The position numbers and the translations under genes are program-made. A stretch of DNA of 43,421 nt from a virus. Location: positions 1 through 43,421 of the IMG/VR virus record IMGVR_UViG_3300001450_000073; one strand, given 5' to 3'. The notes beneath the pieces are model-generated. The model searched no databases. It had not been told where the DNA came from and saw nothing but the letters and a program-made list of their open reading frames with translations. Below are positions 26,123-36,881 of the stretch, in pieces (position 1 is the first letter of the stretch; each line of letters opens with the position of its first letter).

Positions 26123-29100
26123 ATGGCTAGTAATAGATTCAGATATCCTCCCGCACCTAATAAAGGAACAGACACTTTTAGTGATAGTTTAGTAGGGTTA
26201 CAATTTACCGATGGTACATCCCAGATGACTATGGGTACTTTTTCCTCACAACAAAACTTAAGTATTACTAGTTCTGCTCTGACGGACTCATTAGAATCTT
26301 TTTCCGCTCCAATAACACTAGAGTCTTTAAATATTTCTAGTACTGAAAATGCTAAATTATTACTTAATAGTAATTTAGAAGTTTTTATAAATAATGATAC
26401 TAATGACATAAAAAAACTTGTTTTATATGGGTCTCTTAAAAAAAGGTTATCAGTCGCTACACAAAGTATTGTTAATTTTTTTCCAGGAGCAATCTTTGTA
26501 GATGGTATAGATGTAAATAATGTATCAGGATATACGACAGCTACTAATATTGTTTATGATAGTGAGACACAAGAAACAACACTTAAAGTAAATGTTAACT
26601 ACCTATCTAACCCATTCGACATAGAGTTTACCACAAACGGAAATCTAATAAAAGACAATGTTACTAAAGAACAAATTATTAATAATTTGGATATGTTTGG
26701 TTATACCGCTAATACGTTAGTGAATGTCGCTGATGGTACCGTAGCTAAACTAAGAAATCTAACAAAAGAATTTAAAAATTACGCAATAAGTTTTACGGGG
26801 ACGGTAAACGCTAAAGAATATAAAATTATAGAACTAACACCCCAAAACACATCAACAACATATATCGAATTAGTCATTAAAGGTAAACCATTTGGGACAG
26901 CGACGACAACAACTACACCATTTTATATAAAACCAAATATAGAAAAATCGGAAGAACAATTTAAACTGTTCAAAGGAGTTGAAGGGTTTTTAATGAATAG
27001 AGACATAAGACCTATATATACTTCAACATTTACCACTATTGGGGAAAATACTTTCGGAAAAACTTTTTATAATTACGTAGATAAGACATGGCCGTTACAA
27101 GATGATATAAATATAGATGTAACAACCACTAAATATACCGACTACTTAACCGAACTATCTAATATAGGTGATGAACTAGACATGGAAAAAACTAACCTGG
27201 TATCTAGATTTTTAACTTCCCCGATACTAAAAGAATTTGACACATCAGGACAAAAAGTAGAAAAAACACTTCAGATATATGGAAGAAGTTTTGATGATAT
27301 AAAAACCTATGTAGACGGTATTGCTTATATGACTAACGTTACCTATGAAGGTACTAATAATATACCTAATAAATTAATTAAGAATTTTGCACAAACTTTA
27401 GGGTGGGCAACCCCATCCACACTAGACAATGATACTTTTTTGAATAGTGTTTTAGGTGTATCCACACCACAATATTCTGGTTCCAGCATAGGAAAAACAC
27501 CAGCCGAATTAGACGTTGAATTATATAGAAGAATACTAATGAATACGTCTTATTTATTTAAGTCCAAAGGTACAAGAAAATCTATAGAATTTTTATTGGG
27601 CTTATTAGGGGCACCAGAAGCTTTAATAGAATTTAATGAATATGTGGTTATAGCTGACACAAAATTTAATATGGATAAATTTGACTACATATGGTCAACA
27701 ATATCCGGTGGGTCATACACAAGTGGTAAGATTAAATATAGTCCAGTCCTGGTCAACCAAGGACTACCTGGGTGGTATATAGCGACAGCTACAACACAAA
27801 ACCCATTTAAATTATATGATATAAATGGGGAGCAAGGTGATTACCCAGTAACTAAAGATGGGTACCCTACACAACCTAGAGTAACAAACAACTATTTTTT
27901 CCAAAGAGGAGCCGGTTGGTTTGAAAGAACGGAAGACCACCAATCAGAGCTGGTTATAGATAATGACAACTCAACCATAAGTGGGTGTAACCCAACCATA
28001 GTACAAAAGTTTGTAGATTTTACGTGGGGGGGATTTTGGACCGCTGGAAAATACTCTAACGATGTAAAATCACCTTATTTAGATAGATTTTGGAGATTTC
28101 CACATATGCCTTTCGGATTTGGTTTAAATAGGGTTATAGACGATAAGAAATCGTGGGTGCACCAAGACCCAGGACTACAAACTAGAGACTTTACATTTAA
28201 AAATAGAGATGCCTACTACCAAACCACAGATGAAAGATTGGTTATAAATGTAAAAAATGTTGATTTAAGTTTAAATGTGGGTCAGGCGTTAGTTTATGAT
28301 GTTTGGCAACAATCAGTAAAAAGTAATTGTATGTTTAGTGGTGGTTCGTTACCACCACCATACCCTAATTTTGGTGGTATCTGGGATTCAACAAACCCAC
28401 AAATAGACGCTAAAAAATATGATTTTAAGACATTTAATAGGTATTTTTGGAGACTTTTTATCGACACCAAGAATAGGATGACTATAAATGATGGAAGAAC
28501 TGGTGGATACCCAACCCTACAACAAATGTATATTGATTACTTAACTAAAAATTGTGGTGGTAATAATCAATATACGTATAATAAAATGATAGAGTATGCT
28601 CAAGCAATGGGTGATTACTGGATTAAAATTATAGAACAAATGGTCCCCGCGACTACTTTATGGACAAGTGGTGTAAAAGTACAAAATTCAGTATTTCATA
28701 GAGATAAATTTGTATATAGATGTTTTAGTTTATCAGGGACTGTAAGTCAAAGTGCGACAACAGGAGCATTAAATATAGCATTAAGTGGGTACACAGGAAC
28801 AAATAACCCACAATTTTCAACTATGCCTATATCGTTCCCACCCCCCGCCAATCCTTTAGTTGGTACAGAATATTATAATAATATTATTAGTGGGGTAACA
28901 GTAAACCCCACATCCTCCTACTCCAATAGCTACACTATTGATAATCAAGGAGAGTTATTTGGTAGTGAAATAGTTAGTTACGTCACAAATCTTTTAGCGA
29001 ATGAATTTCACACTAATAAAAAAAAGTATACATCACAACAGATATTTACAAAACAAGGTGGAACTGATAATTTTGTATGTGTTGATGGTTTTAGAGAATT

Positions 29101-29278
29101 GGGCGCATCTGGTGTTGAGTGGGTAAATACATATACCTTAGGTAATAGTAATAATTCAGGACCCACAGATGTTCCTACACGAGGAATATCCCCAACCCAA
29201 ACCCCTAATGGTGGAAATAGAACTCAAACACCTAATAGTGGTGGAAGAATAAATGTGGGTAGTACGTCAGCATATTAA
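26123..29278 (+). CDS. Large tail/baseplate structural protein with a wedge-like motif (1051 aa)
   Basis: This 1051-residue protein is probably a baseplate or tail-wedge subunit. The best clue is residues 461-498, AELDVELYRRILMNTSYLFK then SKGTRKSIEFLLGLLGAP. This pattern (R.LL.N..YL.KSKGT...IE.LL...G.P) resembles P2 gpI-type tail proteins and related phage wedge subunits. The N-terminus is Ser/Thr-rich and low in hydrophobics. The C-terminus is a Gly/Asn/Thr-rich low-complexity tail with repeated TQTPN (about 1028-1044). No membrane segments. AAGGATT precedes the ATG too closely to act as a normal ribosome-binding site. Confidence 0.75.
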   Translation: MASNRFRYPPAPNKGTDTFSDSLVGLQFTDGTSQMTMGTFSSQQNLSITSSALTDSLESFSAPITLESLNISSTENAKLLLNSNLEVFINNDTNDIKKLVLYGSLKKRLSVATQSIVNFFPGAIFVDGIDVNNVSGYTTATNIVYDSETQETTLKVNVNYLSNPFDIEFTTNGNLIKDNVTKEQIINNLDMFGYTANTLVNVADGTVAKLRNLTKEFKNYAISFTGTVNAKEYKIIELTPQNTSTTYIELVIKGKPFGTATTTTTPFYIKPNIEKSEEQFKLFKGVEGFLMNRDIRPIYTSTFTTIGENTFGKTFYNYVDKTWPLQDDINIDVTTTKYTDYLTELSNIGDELDMEKTNLVSRFLTSPILKEFDTSGQKVEKTLQIYGRSFDDIKTYVDGIAYMTNVTYEGTNNIPNKLIKNFAQTLGWATPSTLDNDTFLNSVLGVSTPQYSGSSIGKTPAELDVELYRRILMNTSYLFKSKGTRKSIEFLLGLLGAPEALIEFNEYVVIADTKFNMDKFDYIWSTISGGSYTSGKIKYSPVLVNQGLPGWYIATATTQNPFKLYDINGEQGDYPVTKDGYPTQPRVTNNYFFQRGAGWFERTEDHQSELVIDNDNSTISGCNPTIVQKFVDFTWGGFWTAGKYSNDVKSPYLDRFWRFPHMPFGFGLNRVIDDKKSWVHQDPGLQTRDFTFKNRDAYYQTTDERLVINVKNVDLSLNVGQALVYDVWQQSVKSNCMFSGGSLPPPYPNFGGIWDSTNPQIDAKKYDFKTFNRYFWRLFIDTKNRMTINDGRTGGYPTLQQMYIDYLTKNCGGNNQYTYNKMIEYAQAMGDYWIKIIEQMVPATTLWTSGVKVQNSVFHRDKFVYRCFSLSGTVSQSATTGALNIALSGYTGTNNPQFSTMPISFPPPANPLVGTEYYNNIISGVTVNPTSSYSNSYTIDNQGELFGSEIVSYVTNLLANEFHTNKKKYTSQQIFTKQGGTDNFVCVDGFRELGASGVEWVNTYTLGNSNNSGPTDVPTRGISPTQTPNGGNRTQTPNSGGRINVGSTSAY

Positions 29279-29280
29279 TT

Positions 29281-32200
29281 ATGGAGAATAAAATATATAG
29301 AACTAAAATAGATTTTAGAGAATTATCAGACAAACTAGTTTTTGAATTCTTTGTGTCTGGTAATTTACAATACTATAGTGTTAATAAAAATTGTAATAAA
29401 AGTAGATGTTATACCATAACTTACAATAATACTAAAGCGGTGGACGCAGTATTACAAGTTGATGATAATAATAACACCAGATTATTTTTAATGTTTGATT
29501 CTAGTAGTCTAACCCTAGAAAATCATTTTCAGAATTTAAGTATTGGTAGTACTGATATCATTTTGGAGGTCTTTAAAAATAGTAATGGTGTGTTTGGTTT
29601 TGAAGAAATTAAAGATAGAAGCTTTGGAGCTTTTTTATCTCATAAAAATTACTTTAACGCTAGTGTGGGTAGAAGTATAAACGAGGGGCAAGGAGCCATC
29701 AGACATTTTGGTAAAACTATAAACGGTAAAAATCATGCGATACAAATGATACTACCAAAAGTTCGAATAAATAAAAATAAGAATAGTAACATATCTTTTG
29801 ATATGGATATGTATATGGAAACTGGAGGACAGTACACCAAATCACTAGGATTTAAGATTGGTATAGATGAAACACGTATTATAGAGGGTGATGTTATAAC
29901 TATTAAACCAGTATGTCCAATTATTAATAAACCACAAAACATTAAATTAAATAATGTATATATAAGTTTAACTAAATCTGATTTAGCGTCTCAAGAAGTA
30001 TTGTATGATTATAAAAATCAGTTATTAAAACAAAATGTGGAAACTGAAAGTCTACAATTAATAAGTAGTGAGGTTTATGCGGTACAGAACAAGAATTATA
30101 ATAATGTTAATTTATCTTCATTTAATTTAAGTGCTAATAATATTATAGAAATACCTTATAATGTTTCTAGAGAGGTGGATAATGATGGTAATATTACACC
30201 ATCTAGAGGAGTAAAGAAAAATGGTAAAAAGGTATACCCACTAAATTGGGTGAATGAAATTAGAGATAACGACCTCTTTTCTTCTGCCAACAAATGTTTA
30301 ACACTGAGATTCTCAAGTAGAGAACAATTATTAGCCTTTACAGATAGTTTAAAGAAACAACAAATAGGAAATGTTGAGGGATACCTAGTAATGAACCCTA
30401 ACGGCATAAAAGAACCGGTAAAAAGAACATACACCAAAATCTCCCAATGGATAGAAAGAACAACAATAGACCAATATAATGATGTTAGATTTACCTACGA
30501 CACAAATTTATATATAAATACAATAACAATATGCCCTAAAAAGAGGTCAAAACTAGGGTCAAAATATGAAGGTACACAAAATTCTTTATATACTAACGAC
30601 AAATCTTATGTGTTGCCTGGAGGGGGTTATTATAGTGGATACTTTCACTCTGACCCTAAAATAGGGTTTATAACAGGAAAGGATAAAAAAAGTACAGAAC
30701 AGATATTATTAACTCCATTATATCAGTACGCACCTATCGCTAAAAATAGTAGTACTGATTTTTGTTTCACCACATTTAATAATACCGTACCACAATATTC
30801 TGCTTTTTCTGCCACTTCTACTAGTGAAAACGAACCAAATAAGACTTATGATTTACATATAAGTGCCTCTTCATTTTCAGCTGAAACTATAATACCTATT
30901 AGTAATATAGTTAGGGCTCAGAATTTAACATTAATAGGTGACTTAACAGAAAATTATGCCCCTTACGCTTTTTCCGAGGTTTATAGTGAAAATGGTGGTA
31001 GTGTTGGGTTAGATAATACAGACCCAGATAACTATATGACGTTTTCCGCTAGGAGTTCCGGAGTATACAGATTTACGTATAAAGCCTATCTAGATATCAA
31101 ATATACAGACACCAAATGGTGTCAATATATTACAAATGCATTCCCATCAGCGTTTACTACCAATTACCCAACTAACGATTACGAAATTAAAAGGTTAATA
31201 AATACTTCGATAATAAAAGCCGGTGATGGAGAAACTACCACAGTATTACAAGATACTGGATTTAAGTACAATCCAGGTGTAAGATATAAAATTGGTGATG
31301 AATACGATGTTCCAGACAATACTGGTGTATTAGATTTTTCATTCATTACAAAAATAGTAAAAACTTCAGGTACTGGAGCAACAAAAACAATTTTGAAAAG
31401 TTTTGAGGTTTTAAGGTGTGAGGGTGATGGTTCTGCGGATGATTACTTAACATTAGAAGTAAGCCCTAATGATGTGACTACTAGTGGGGCTAACTCATGT
31501 ATTTTAAGTGGTGTATCCTCATCAACTATTTTCCACAAATCTATCCCGGTTACAGTGGACACTGGATTTATAAACCTAGCGAGTGGAGATACAATCCAAC
31601 TACTATATGAGGGAAGTTGGTCGACAACCTCAAAGGGAGGACACTACTCTTTAGTGGGTGAAACAAACATAGATGCAAATCTTGGGAGTAAATTAAACTT
31701 CAGTGGAAGCCCAGTAGAATCACCTTGGTTTAGAGGGATTAAATTAGCGGACGAGGTTGTCGAGAAAAATTTATTTTTTGACCAAACAAAGACATCAAAA
31801 CCATTTAAGATGACAAATAGTGATATAGGGGGCGTAGTTACATTAAACGGTTCATTATATTTGTCTGACAAGAGATGTGGGAATATACAACCACCGACCA
31901 TAGATGATACTACATTTAAAAACCAGATGTTTATAGACTCTGATGGGAAAGACCAAAAGTTAATATGGAATATTAAAAGTAATAAAATAACTAATAAATG
32001 GCAAAGATTAATAGAGTCTAATACCATAAAAGATTATACATTAGCACCACAAAGTAATGGTAAAATGACCACAATGAAAAAAGATGGTGTATTCTGCTTT
32101 TACTTACCAACGTATAATAATGATGATAGAGCTACGTGTATATATAAATTTCCACAATTAGCTCAATCGTACGTTATTAAAAATGTATTTAAAAATTATT

Positions 32201-33318
32201 TTGGTGGTGAGGTTAGTAATTATATAATTGTTACGACAGACTGCGATTTTCACATGCCTTGTTCAACAACCCAAGTACTTTCTGCCTATGATATTTTACA
32301 TAAAACAACCCCAGATAAATGGAAATTAACTAACGATGGGTCAAAAATAAGTATAGGTGGTAAAGAAGTTACAATTTTGGGTGGTGTAACTAATAGAAGT
32401 AAACCAGCCAAAGTTGCTACACAAACTGATAAATGTCAGTACTATTGTAAGTGTGGACAACTATTAGCGGAACAATTAAAACTAGACCCCATATATGGGA
32501 TAACTAACGAATTAACTGATTTAGAGGTTAGTAATTGTCAAGGATGTATAGAAAAGGCAAATAATTATTGTAAAAGTTTACACACTAATTGTACACCAGT
32601 AGTGTTAGGCGATTGTAAAGGTCAAAATGCCTATTTACCACAAGTAGATACTGGTATTATAACTAAAACTAAAGGAAATGTGCCAGAACCTATAGACAAA
32701 GGAAATGATAGTGGGACAAGACCACCAAGTCCACCACCAAGCCCACCTGAAGGTGAAGGTAGAGGTGTAGATGGAGAAGGTAGAGGAGGACCAAGAGGGC
32801 CAAGAGGAGGTGGAGGACCAAGAGGTGGAGGAGCTAGTATGGGTGGAGGAGCAGGATTTACTTCAACTCAAACAACATTTGAGGGGTGTCCGTGTGGTGA
32901 CGGTTCAGTTATTGGTAGAATTCCAGAAACATATTCGATAGAATGTTGCGAAACACCAATAGTACCACCAGTAGGACCACCGCCACCACCACCACCAGTA
33001 AATATGTTATATTCTTGTATTGAGGGTATATGTAGACTATCTGATAGGGGGGAATATAAGACAATAGAAGAATGTGAAAAAAGGTGTACAAAGGTGATAG
33101 TAGACGAAGGAAAACCTGTAGAACCAAAAAAACCAGAAGAGGTGGAGGATATGGTAATAAAAGGGTATGATGAAGAAAAAACAATAGAAAAAGATGGGTC
33201 AATTAAACCTGCTGAGGAAGAAAAAGGGGGTATATGTAAGAAAGGTTTTTATTGGTGTCAGGAATTCGGTAGATGTATCCCTGATGACATAACATGTGGA
33301 AAAATAGAATTAAAATAA
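29281..33318 (+). CDS. Large structural protein with Pro/Gly-Arg linker and C-terminal Cys modules (1345 aa)
   Basis: This 1345-residue protein is of unknown family and probably a virion adhesin. Residues 1 to about 1050 are beta-rich and Cys-poor. A first Cys cluster lies near 1050-1120 (CQYYCKCG, NCQGC). A low-complexity linker at about 1145-1195 (PPSPPPSPP, then repeated GGPRGP/GGGGPRGGG) leads into a second Cys cluster. A four-Cys module (C1246, C1251, C1265, C1269) follows the same C-x4-C-x13-C-x3-C plan as modules in the 2837-residue protein. The tail has GICKKGFYWCQEFGRCIPDDITC, another small Cys motif. The linker plus modules suggest an exposed, flexible binding tip. The next gene follows immediately (TAA then ATG). 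Confidence 0.75.
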   Translation: MENKIYRTKIDFRELSDKLVFEFFVSGNLQYYSVNKNCNKSRCYTITYNNTKAVDAVLQVDDNNNTRLFLMFDSSSLTLENHFQNLSIGSTDIILEVFKNSNGVFGFEEIKDRSFGAFLSHKNYFNASVGRSINEGQGAIRHFGKTINGKNHAIQMILPKVRINKNKNSNISFDMDMYMETGGQYTKSLGFKIGIDETRIIEGDVITIKPVCPIINKPQNIKLNNVYISLTKSDLASQEVLYDYKNQLLKQNVETESLQLISSEVYAVQNKNYNNVNLSSFNLSANNIIEIPYNVSREVDNDGNITPSRGVKKNGKKVYPLNWVNEIRDNDLFSSANKCLTLRFSSREQLLAFTDSLKKQQIGNVEGYLVMNPNGIKEPVKRTYTKISQWIERTTIDQYNDVRFTYDTNLYINTITICPKKRSKLGSKYEGTQNSLYTNDKSYVLPGGGYYSGYFHSDPKIGFITGKDKKSTEQILLTPLYQYAPIAKNSSTDFCFTTFNNTVPQYSAFSATSTSENEPNKTYDLHISASSFSAETIIPISNIVRAQNLTLIGDLTENYAPYAFSEVYSENGGSVGLDNTDPDNYMTFSARSSGVYRFTYKAYLDIKYTDTKWCQYITNAFPSAFTTNYPTNDYEIKRLINTSIIKAGDGETTTVLQDTGFKYNPGVRYKIGDEYDVPDNTGVLDFSFITKIVKTSGTGATKTILKSFEVLRCEGDGSADDYLTLEVSPNDVTTSGANSCILSGVSSSTIFHKSIPVTVDTGFINLASGDTIQLLYEGSWSTTSKGGHYSLVGETNIDANLGSKLNFSGSPVESPWFRGIKLADEVVEKNLFFDQTKTSKPFKMTNSDIGGVVTLNGSLYLSDKRCGNIQPPTIDDTTFKNQMFIDSDGKDQKLIWNIKSNKITNKWQRLIESNTIKDYTLAPQSNGKMTTMKKDGVFCFYLPTYNNDDRATCIYKFPQLAQSYVIKNVFKNYFGGEVSNYIIVTTDCDFHMPCSTTQVLSAYDILHKTTPDKWKLTNDGSKISIGGKEVTILGGVTNRSKPAKVATQTDKCQYYCKCGQLLAEQLKLDPIYGITNELTDLEVSNCQGCIEKANNYCKSLHTNCTPVVLGDCKGQNAYLPQVDTGIITKTKGNVPEPIDKGNDSGTRPPSPPPSPPEGEGRGVDGEGRGGPRGPRGGGGPRGGGASMGGGAGFTSTQTTFEGCPCGDGSVIGRIPETYSIECCETPIVPPVGPPPPPPPVNMLYSCIEGICRLSDRGEYKTIEECEKRCTKVIVDEGKPVEPKKPEEVEDMVIKGYDEEKTIEKDGSIKPAEEEKGGICKKGFYWCQEFGRCIPDDITCGKIELK

Positions 33319-36300
33319 ATGGCAGTATATCAAGGTAGTATACATATGAGTGGGTTTATATTAACGAGTACGTTAAGTGGTACTTGTAGTGGTGCCATCT
33401 TAAATACACAAGTTTCTGGTGGTACAGCCCCATATATTGTTAATTGGTCAGCAGACACTGGTTTTAGTGCTACTACTTGGGACATTATAAATTTGTGTAG
33501 TGGTGACTACTTGGCATCAATAACGGATGTTAATGGTGGTACAGGTAGTACACTTATTTCTTTAAGTGCTTTTACAGTACCGCAAATTTCAGCTTCACTA
33601 ACTGACAGTAGTTGTATCCTAGACCCAAACAAACTAGGAGAAATAACTGTTGTTTCTTCTGAAACTAAAACCTTAAGTTATAAATATGAATTACGTAAAG
33701 ACGGTGCATTAATTGATACTCATTACGGTACTAGTGCGGATACACAACATACTTTTACAGATATAAAAAATGGTATGTATTCTTTAAGTGTTGTTGAAGA
33801 TTCACCATTAAATACCACCACTTCACCTGATAATACTGGGTGTACTTCTTACGATTATAATGATGGTGGTGTTTATAGAGGGTGGACAATAAACGCAACA
33901 AGTCTATTTAATAAGTGGAAGAAATATATACCAAATGCGAATAGCACTATATTTTTTCAAGCTGGTTGGGGACCTGCACCATATGGTGGTGGTACTAGAT
34001 ATTTTGAAAGTGGTTTAGGGGGTAACGGAGAAATTTATGTTGACGACCCCTATTGTTGGTTTTATACTGGAGCGACCGACACTAGGAAAACCAACTCTAG
34101 TAATACTTGGTACTTAGGTGCAACAGCAATGACTATGACCGAAGGAACCAATCTAGGTCCTGACAGTATAAATCCAGCTCTTAACGTAAACATAGGATGT
34201 TTTTATTATAATACAGTAATTAATAAAATGGTAATAAATTACCCAACCAGAGATTCTAATATAGCTTGGGTTACCTATGACCCCAGAGAAGATTATGGTC
34301 ATGAAGGTAGTCCTATAGCCACATCAACACTAACTGGTGCTACATATGGGGTAACGACAACTAATGTACTAAGTACGGATATTACAATAAATGAAAGTAA
34401 TGTTGTAATTGCGGCCAACTCAATACTAACCGGGTCCCAAGATAAGTTTTTCTGTGGTACAGGAGCAAACGGAACCCAAGCAATAGGTATGGTTAGTTTA
34501 TGTTCTTACAACAACTATACTTGGCAAACATCTCTTTCATCTTTATCTAATGACACCTCAAGCATGTCTTTAATTTTAGCATCTTTTAGAGATACATATG
34601 GTAAATACGGACCAACAGGTGTGACCCACACACTATCAATCCAGTTCGCCCCAAGTGGTAGTATATTTGTAAACAATAACAAAAATCAGAGTGCTTACGG
34701 ATTTAATAAAACACCTATAAGTGAGTTTATGGATTGTTGGGATGATGGGTTAAGTGGGATAACCAATAACGGTTGTAGTAGTATCTCTAACCCTAATTAT
34801 GGGTACACCACAGTAATTAAGAATAGTGGTACAAAGTCCCCATTTAGTGGGCAGACCCAATGGAATAATGTTGGGGCTATAAGAGTTAAAGTAATTCGTT
34901 CCGGTACTGTAGGTGAACAGTTCAATATACAAATAACTGATACTATGGGAACAAGTGTTACTGCGGGTAAAACAAAAGGATTGACAGACTCTAACCCGTA
35001 TAACCCAGCTTACGATATAGAGTTTAACTTACTAGATAAAACTACATGGTCCGGAAATACAGCGAGTGCCCCAATTTGGGCGGATGAATATAGTTTATGT
35101 AAATATTTAGGGTCTAAAAATATAGGGTTTGAAGAAACGTCGGTACCAGAATCAGGATGGTATCATATGCAATTTAGTGGTGACCCAGTTGAGTCCGTTA
35201 TAACCACGCCTAGGTGTGGTCAAGAAGACGGACCTAGTAAGACTATAGAAATTACTGCAACTACTGGAACCACAATCAACATTATAAAAAATAAACCAAC
35301 AACACAATATGTTAGTAGTGAACCAGGAGTGCCACAAGTATCACCTAGGGTTAAAGTTAGTTTACAAACTATGCCTGAACCATCAGTTACTATAGCTGGA
35401 CTAAGTTCACCAAAAGATAAACTAACACAAACTAAAGGTGGGCAACCTAGATTACAAATTTATAATACAGCGGATTATGATAGAAGGTTATGTGTGGATG
35501 GTGGCTGTTTTAGTATTTGTGATGGTGACCCATGTGGGTTTGGTAAAAATGTGGATTTTTATTTTGGCGGGGATAACTCAGATATAGCATTTGGAAACAT
35601 GTATCCAAAATTTAGGATATATCCTTATTTACAAGAAACTGATGAAGTGGCTACCGTACCTGTTTATGAAGCACTTTTTGATACGTTACCATCCTATGTA
35701 GACCCAGGAATTAAAAGCCTTGTTTTTAGTGCACAAACTTATTTACCTTTTAATGGTTTTGATATTGATATATCGTGGCAATATATAGTACGATTAAGTT
35801 ATTTATTTAAAGATAAAAATTCGGATGTTTGGATTGATACAGCTCAATACCCACCTAATAGTCAAGTAAATAATAACAAAGATTTTTATATGGTACTATT
35901 ATCCAACCCACCGGTACCAAATTTAAAATTTGATGACGGAACATTCGCAACACCAACATATTCCCCATCACTAAAAACTGAAAGAATTACCATATCAGAT
36001 ATGCCAGACATAACTGCTAGTACTTACAGTGCTTATACTTTTATATATACACTACAAACAAATAGTGCTTCTAGGCCACTAGTAACAGCAAATGGTGTTA
36101 TTTTGACACCAGGAGTTAGTGCTTCCACATCTACTGGACCTACAGGTGATTATAGATATTTAACAACGTCTAGAGCTTGTGTATTTTTTCCTGAGACAGT
36201 AAGAAATGGGGATACACTACAATTTGTGTATGATGCTGCTGGAGGGTCGTATACTCAGAATCTAATAATTCCTAACTCAGTTTCTGCATCTAGTGCTGAA

Positions 36301-36867
36301 ACAATATATTCAGAAAATGGGTACTATTATATTAATTTAGATAAACAATCTGTGGGGGCTGTCGTAGTTGCTATAAATGGAATAACCCAAGTAAATGACA
36401 CAGATTATAGAAAAGCTGGAGATACAAAAATACAACTACGATTAGGTACCTCTAACTATCAATCCGGTGATACAATAAGTCTTTTTTATAGGACCATCTA
36501 TCAAGTAATACAATTTTCCACAACTAAAAACCCAGTAGTGCCTGTGTCATACTACAAAGGAAATAACCTAAAAGATGAAGTTATTATACAGATGTTTGAC
36601 AGTGAAGGGAATAATATAGAACAATTACAACAAATAAATGATATGGAGGTTACTGGAACATTATTAAACAGCTTTCAGTTAAACCCACCCGCACCAGGAA
36701 ACTATTCCTATAAAGTATTGATAAGAAGATACTACCCACTTATGAATGGAGAAAACACAATCACAGAGTCATCAACAGACCTTGTCGGGTTTGAAATAAC
36801 TAATGATGTGTTCTTTTCACCATCCAATAACAAAAATATAAATGGTATTGGTTTGGTTACTTCTTAA
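33319..36867 (+). CDS. Adhesin-like structural protein with N-terminal SprB-type repeat (1182 aa)
   Basis: This 1182-residue protein is probably a fibre or receptor-binding protein. Residues 23-74 match the SprB repeat plan (C-S-G, V-x-GGTAPYIVNW, then LCSGDYLASITDVNGG), a module typical of Bacteroidota gliding and surface adhesins. The middle is Ser/Thr/Asn/Gly-rich and beta-rich. Two similar segments near 915-1060 contain an N-G-[VI] turn and a later G-D-T-[LI] strand ending in Tyr (ANGVILTPG...RNGDTLQFVY; INGITQVND...SGDTISLFY), a layout common in phage adhesin tips. No membrane helix. It is coded directly after the 1345-residue protein. The host link is inference. Confidence 0.75.
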   Translation: MAVYQGSIHMSGFILTSTLSGTCSGAILNTQVSGGTAPYIVNWSADTGFSATTWDIINLCSGDYLASITDVNGGTGSTLISLSAFTVPQISASLTDSSCILDPNKLGEITVVSSETKTLSYKYELRKDGALIDTHYGTSADTQHTFTDIKNGMYSLSVVEDSPLNTTTSPDNTGCTSYDYNDGGVYRGWTINATSLFNKWKKYIPNANSTIFFQAGWGPAPYGGGTRYFESGLGGNGEIYVDDPYCWFYTGATDTRKTNSSNTWYLGATAMTMTEGTNLGPDSINPALNVNIGCFYYNTVINKMVINYPTRDSNIAWVTYDPREDYGHEGSPIATSTLTGATYGVTTTNVLSTDITINESNVVIAANSILTGSQDKFFCGTGANGTQAIGMVSLCSYNNYTWQTSLSSLSNDTSSMSLILASFRDTYGKYGPTGVTHTLSIQFAPSGSIFVNNNKNQSAYGFNKTPISEFMDCWDDGLSGITNNGCSSISNPNYGYTTVIKNSGTKSPFSGQTQWNNVGAIRVKVIRSGTVGEQFNIQITDTMGTSVTAGKTKGLTDSNPYNPAYDIEFNLLDKTTWSGNTASAPIWADEYSLCKYLGSKNIGFEETSVPESGWYHMQFSGDPVESVITTPRCGQEDGPSKTIEITATTGTTINIIKNKPTTQYVSSEPGVPQVSPRVKVSLQTMPEPSVTIAGLSSPKDKLTQTKGGQPRLQIYNTADYDRRLCVDGGCFSICDGDPCGFGKNVDFYFGGDNSDIAFGNMYPKFRIYPYLQETDEVATVPVYEALFDTLPSYVDPGIKSLVFSAQTYLPFNGFDIDISWQYIVRLSYLFKDKNSDVWIDTAQYPPNSQVNNNKDFYMVLLSNPPVPNLKFDDGTFATPTYSPSLKTERITISDMPDITASTYSAYTFIYTLQTNSASRPLVTANGVILTPGVSASTSTGPTGDYRYLTTSRACVFFPETVRNGDTLQFVYDAAGGSYTQNLIIPNSVSASSAETIYSENGYYYINLDKQSVGAVVVAINGITQVNDTDYRKAGDTKIQLRLGTSNYQSGDTISLFYRTIYQVIQFSTTKNPVVPVSYYKGNNLKDEVIIQMFDSEGNNIEQLQQINDMEVTGTLLNSFQLNPPAPGNYSYKVLIRRYYPLMNGENTITESSTDLVGFEITNDVFFSPSNNKNINGIGLVTS

Positions 36868-36881
36868 AGTGAGATAAAATG

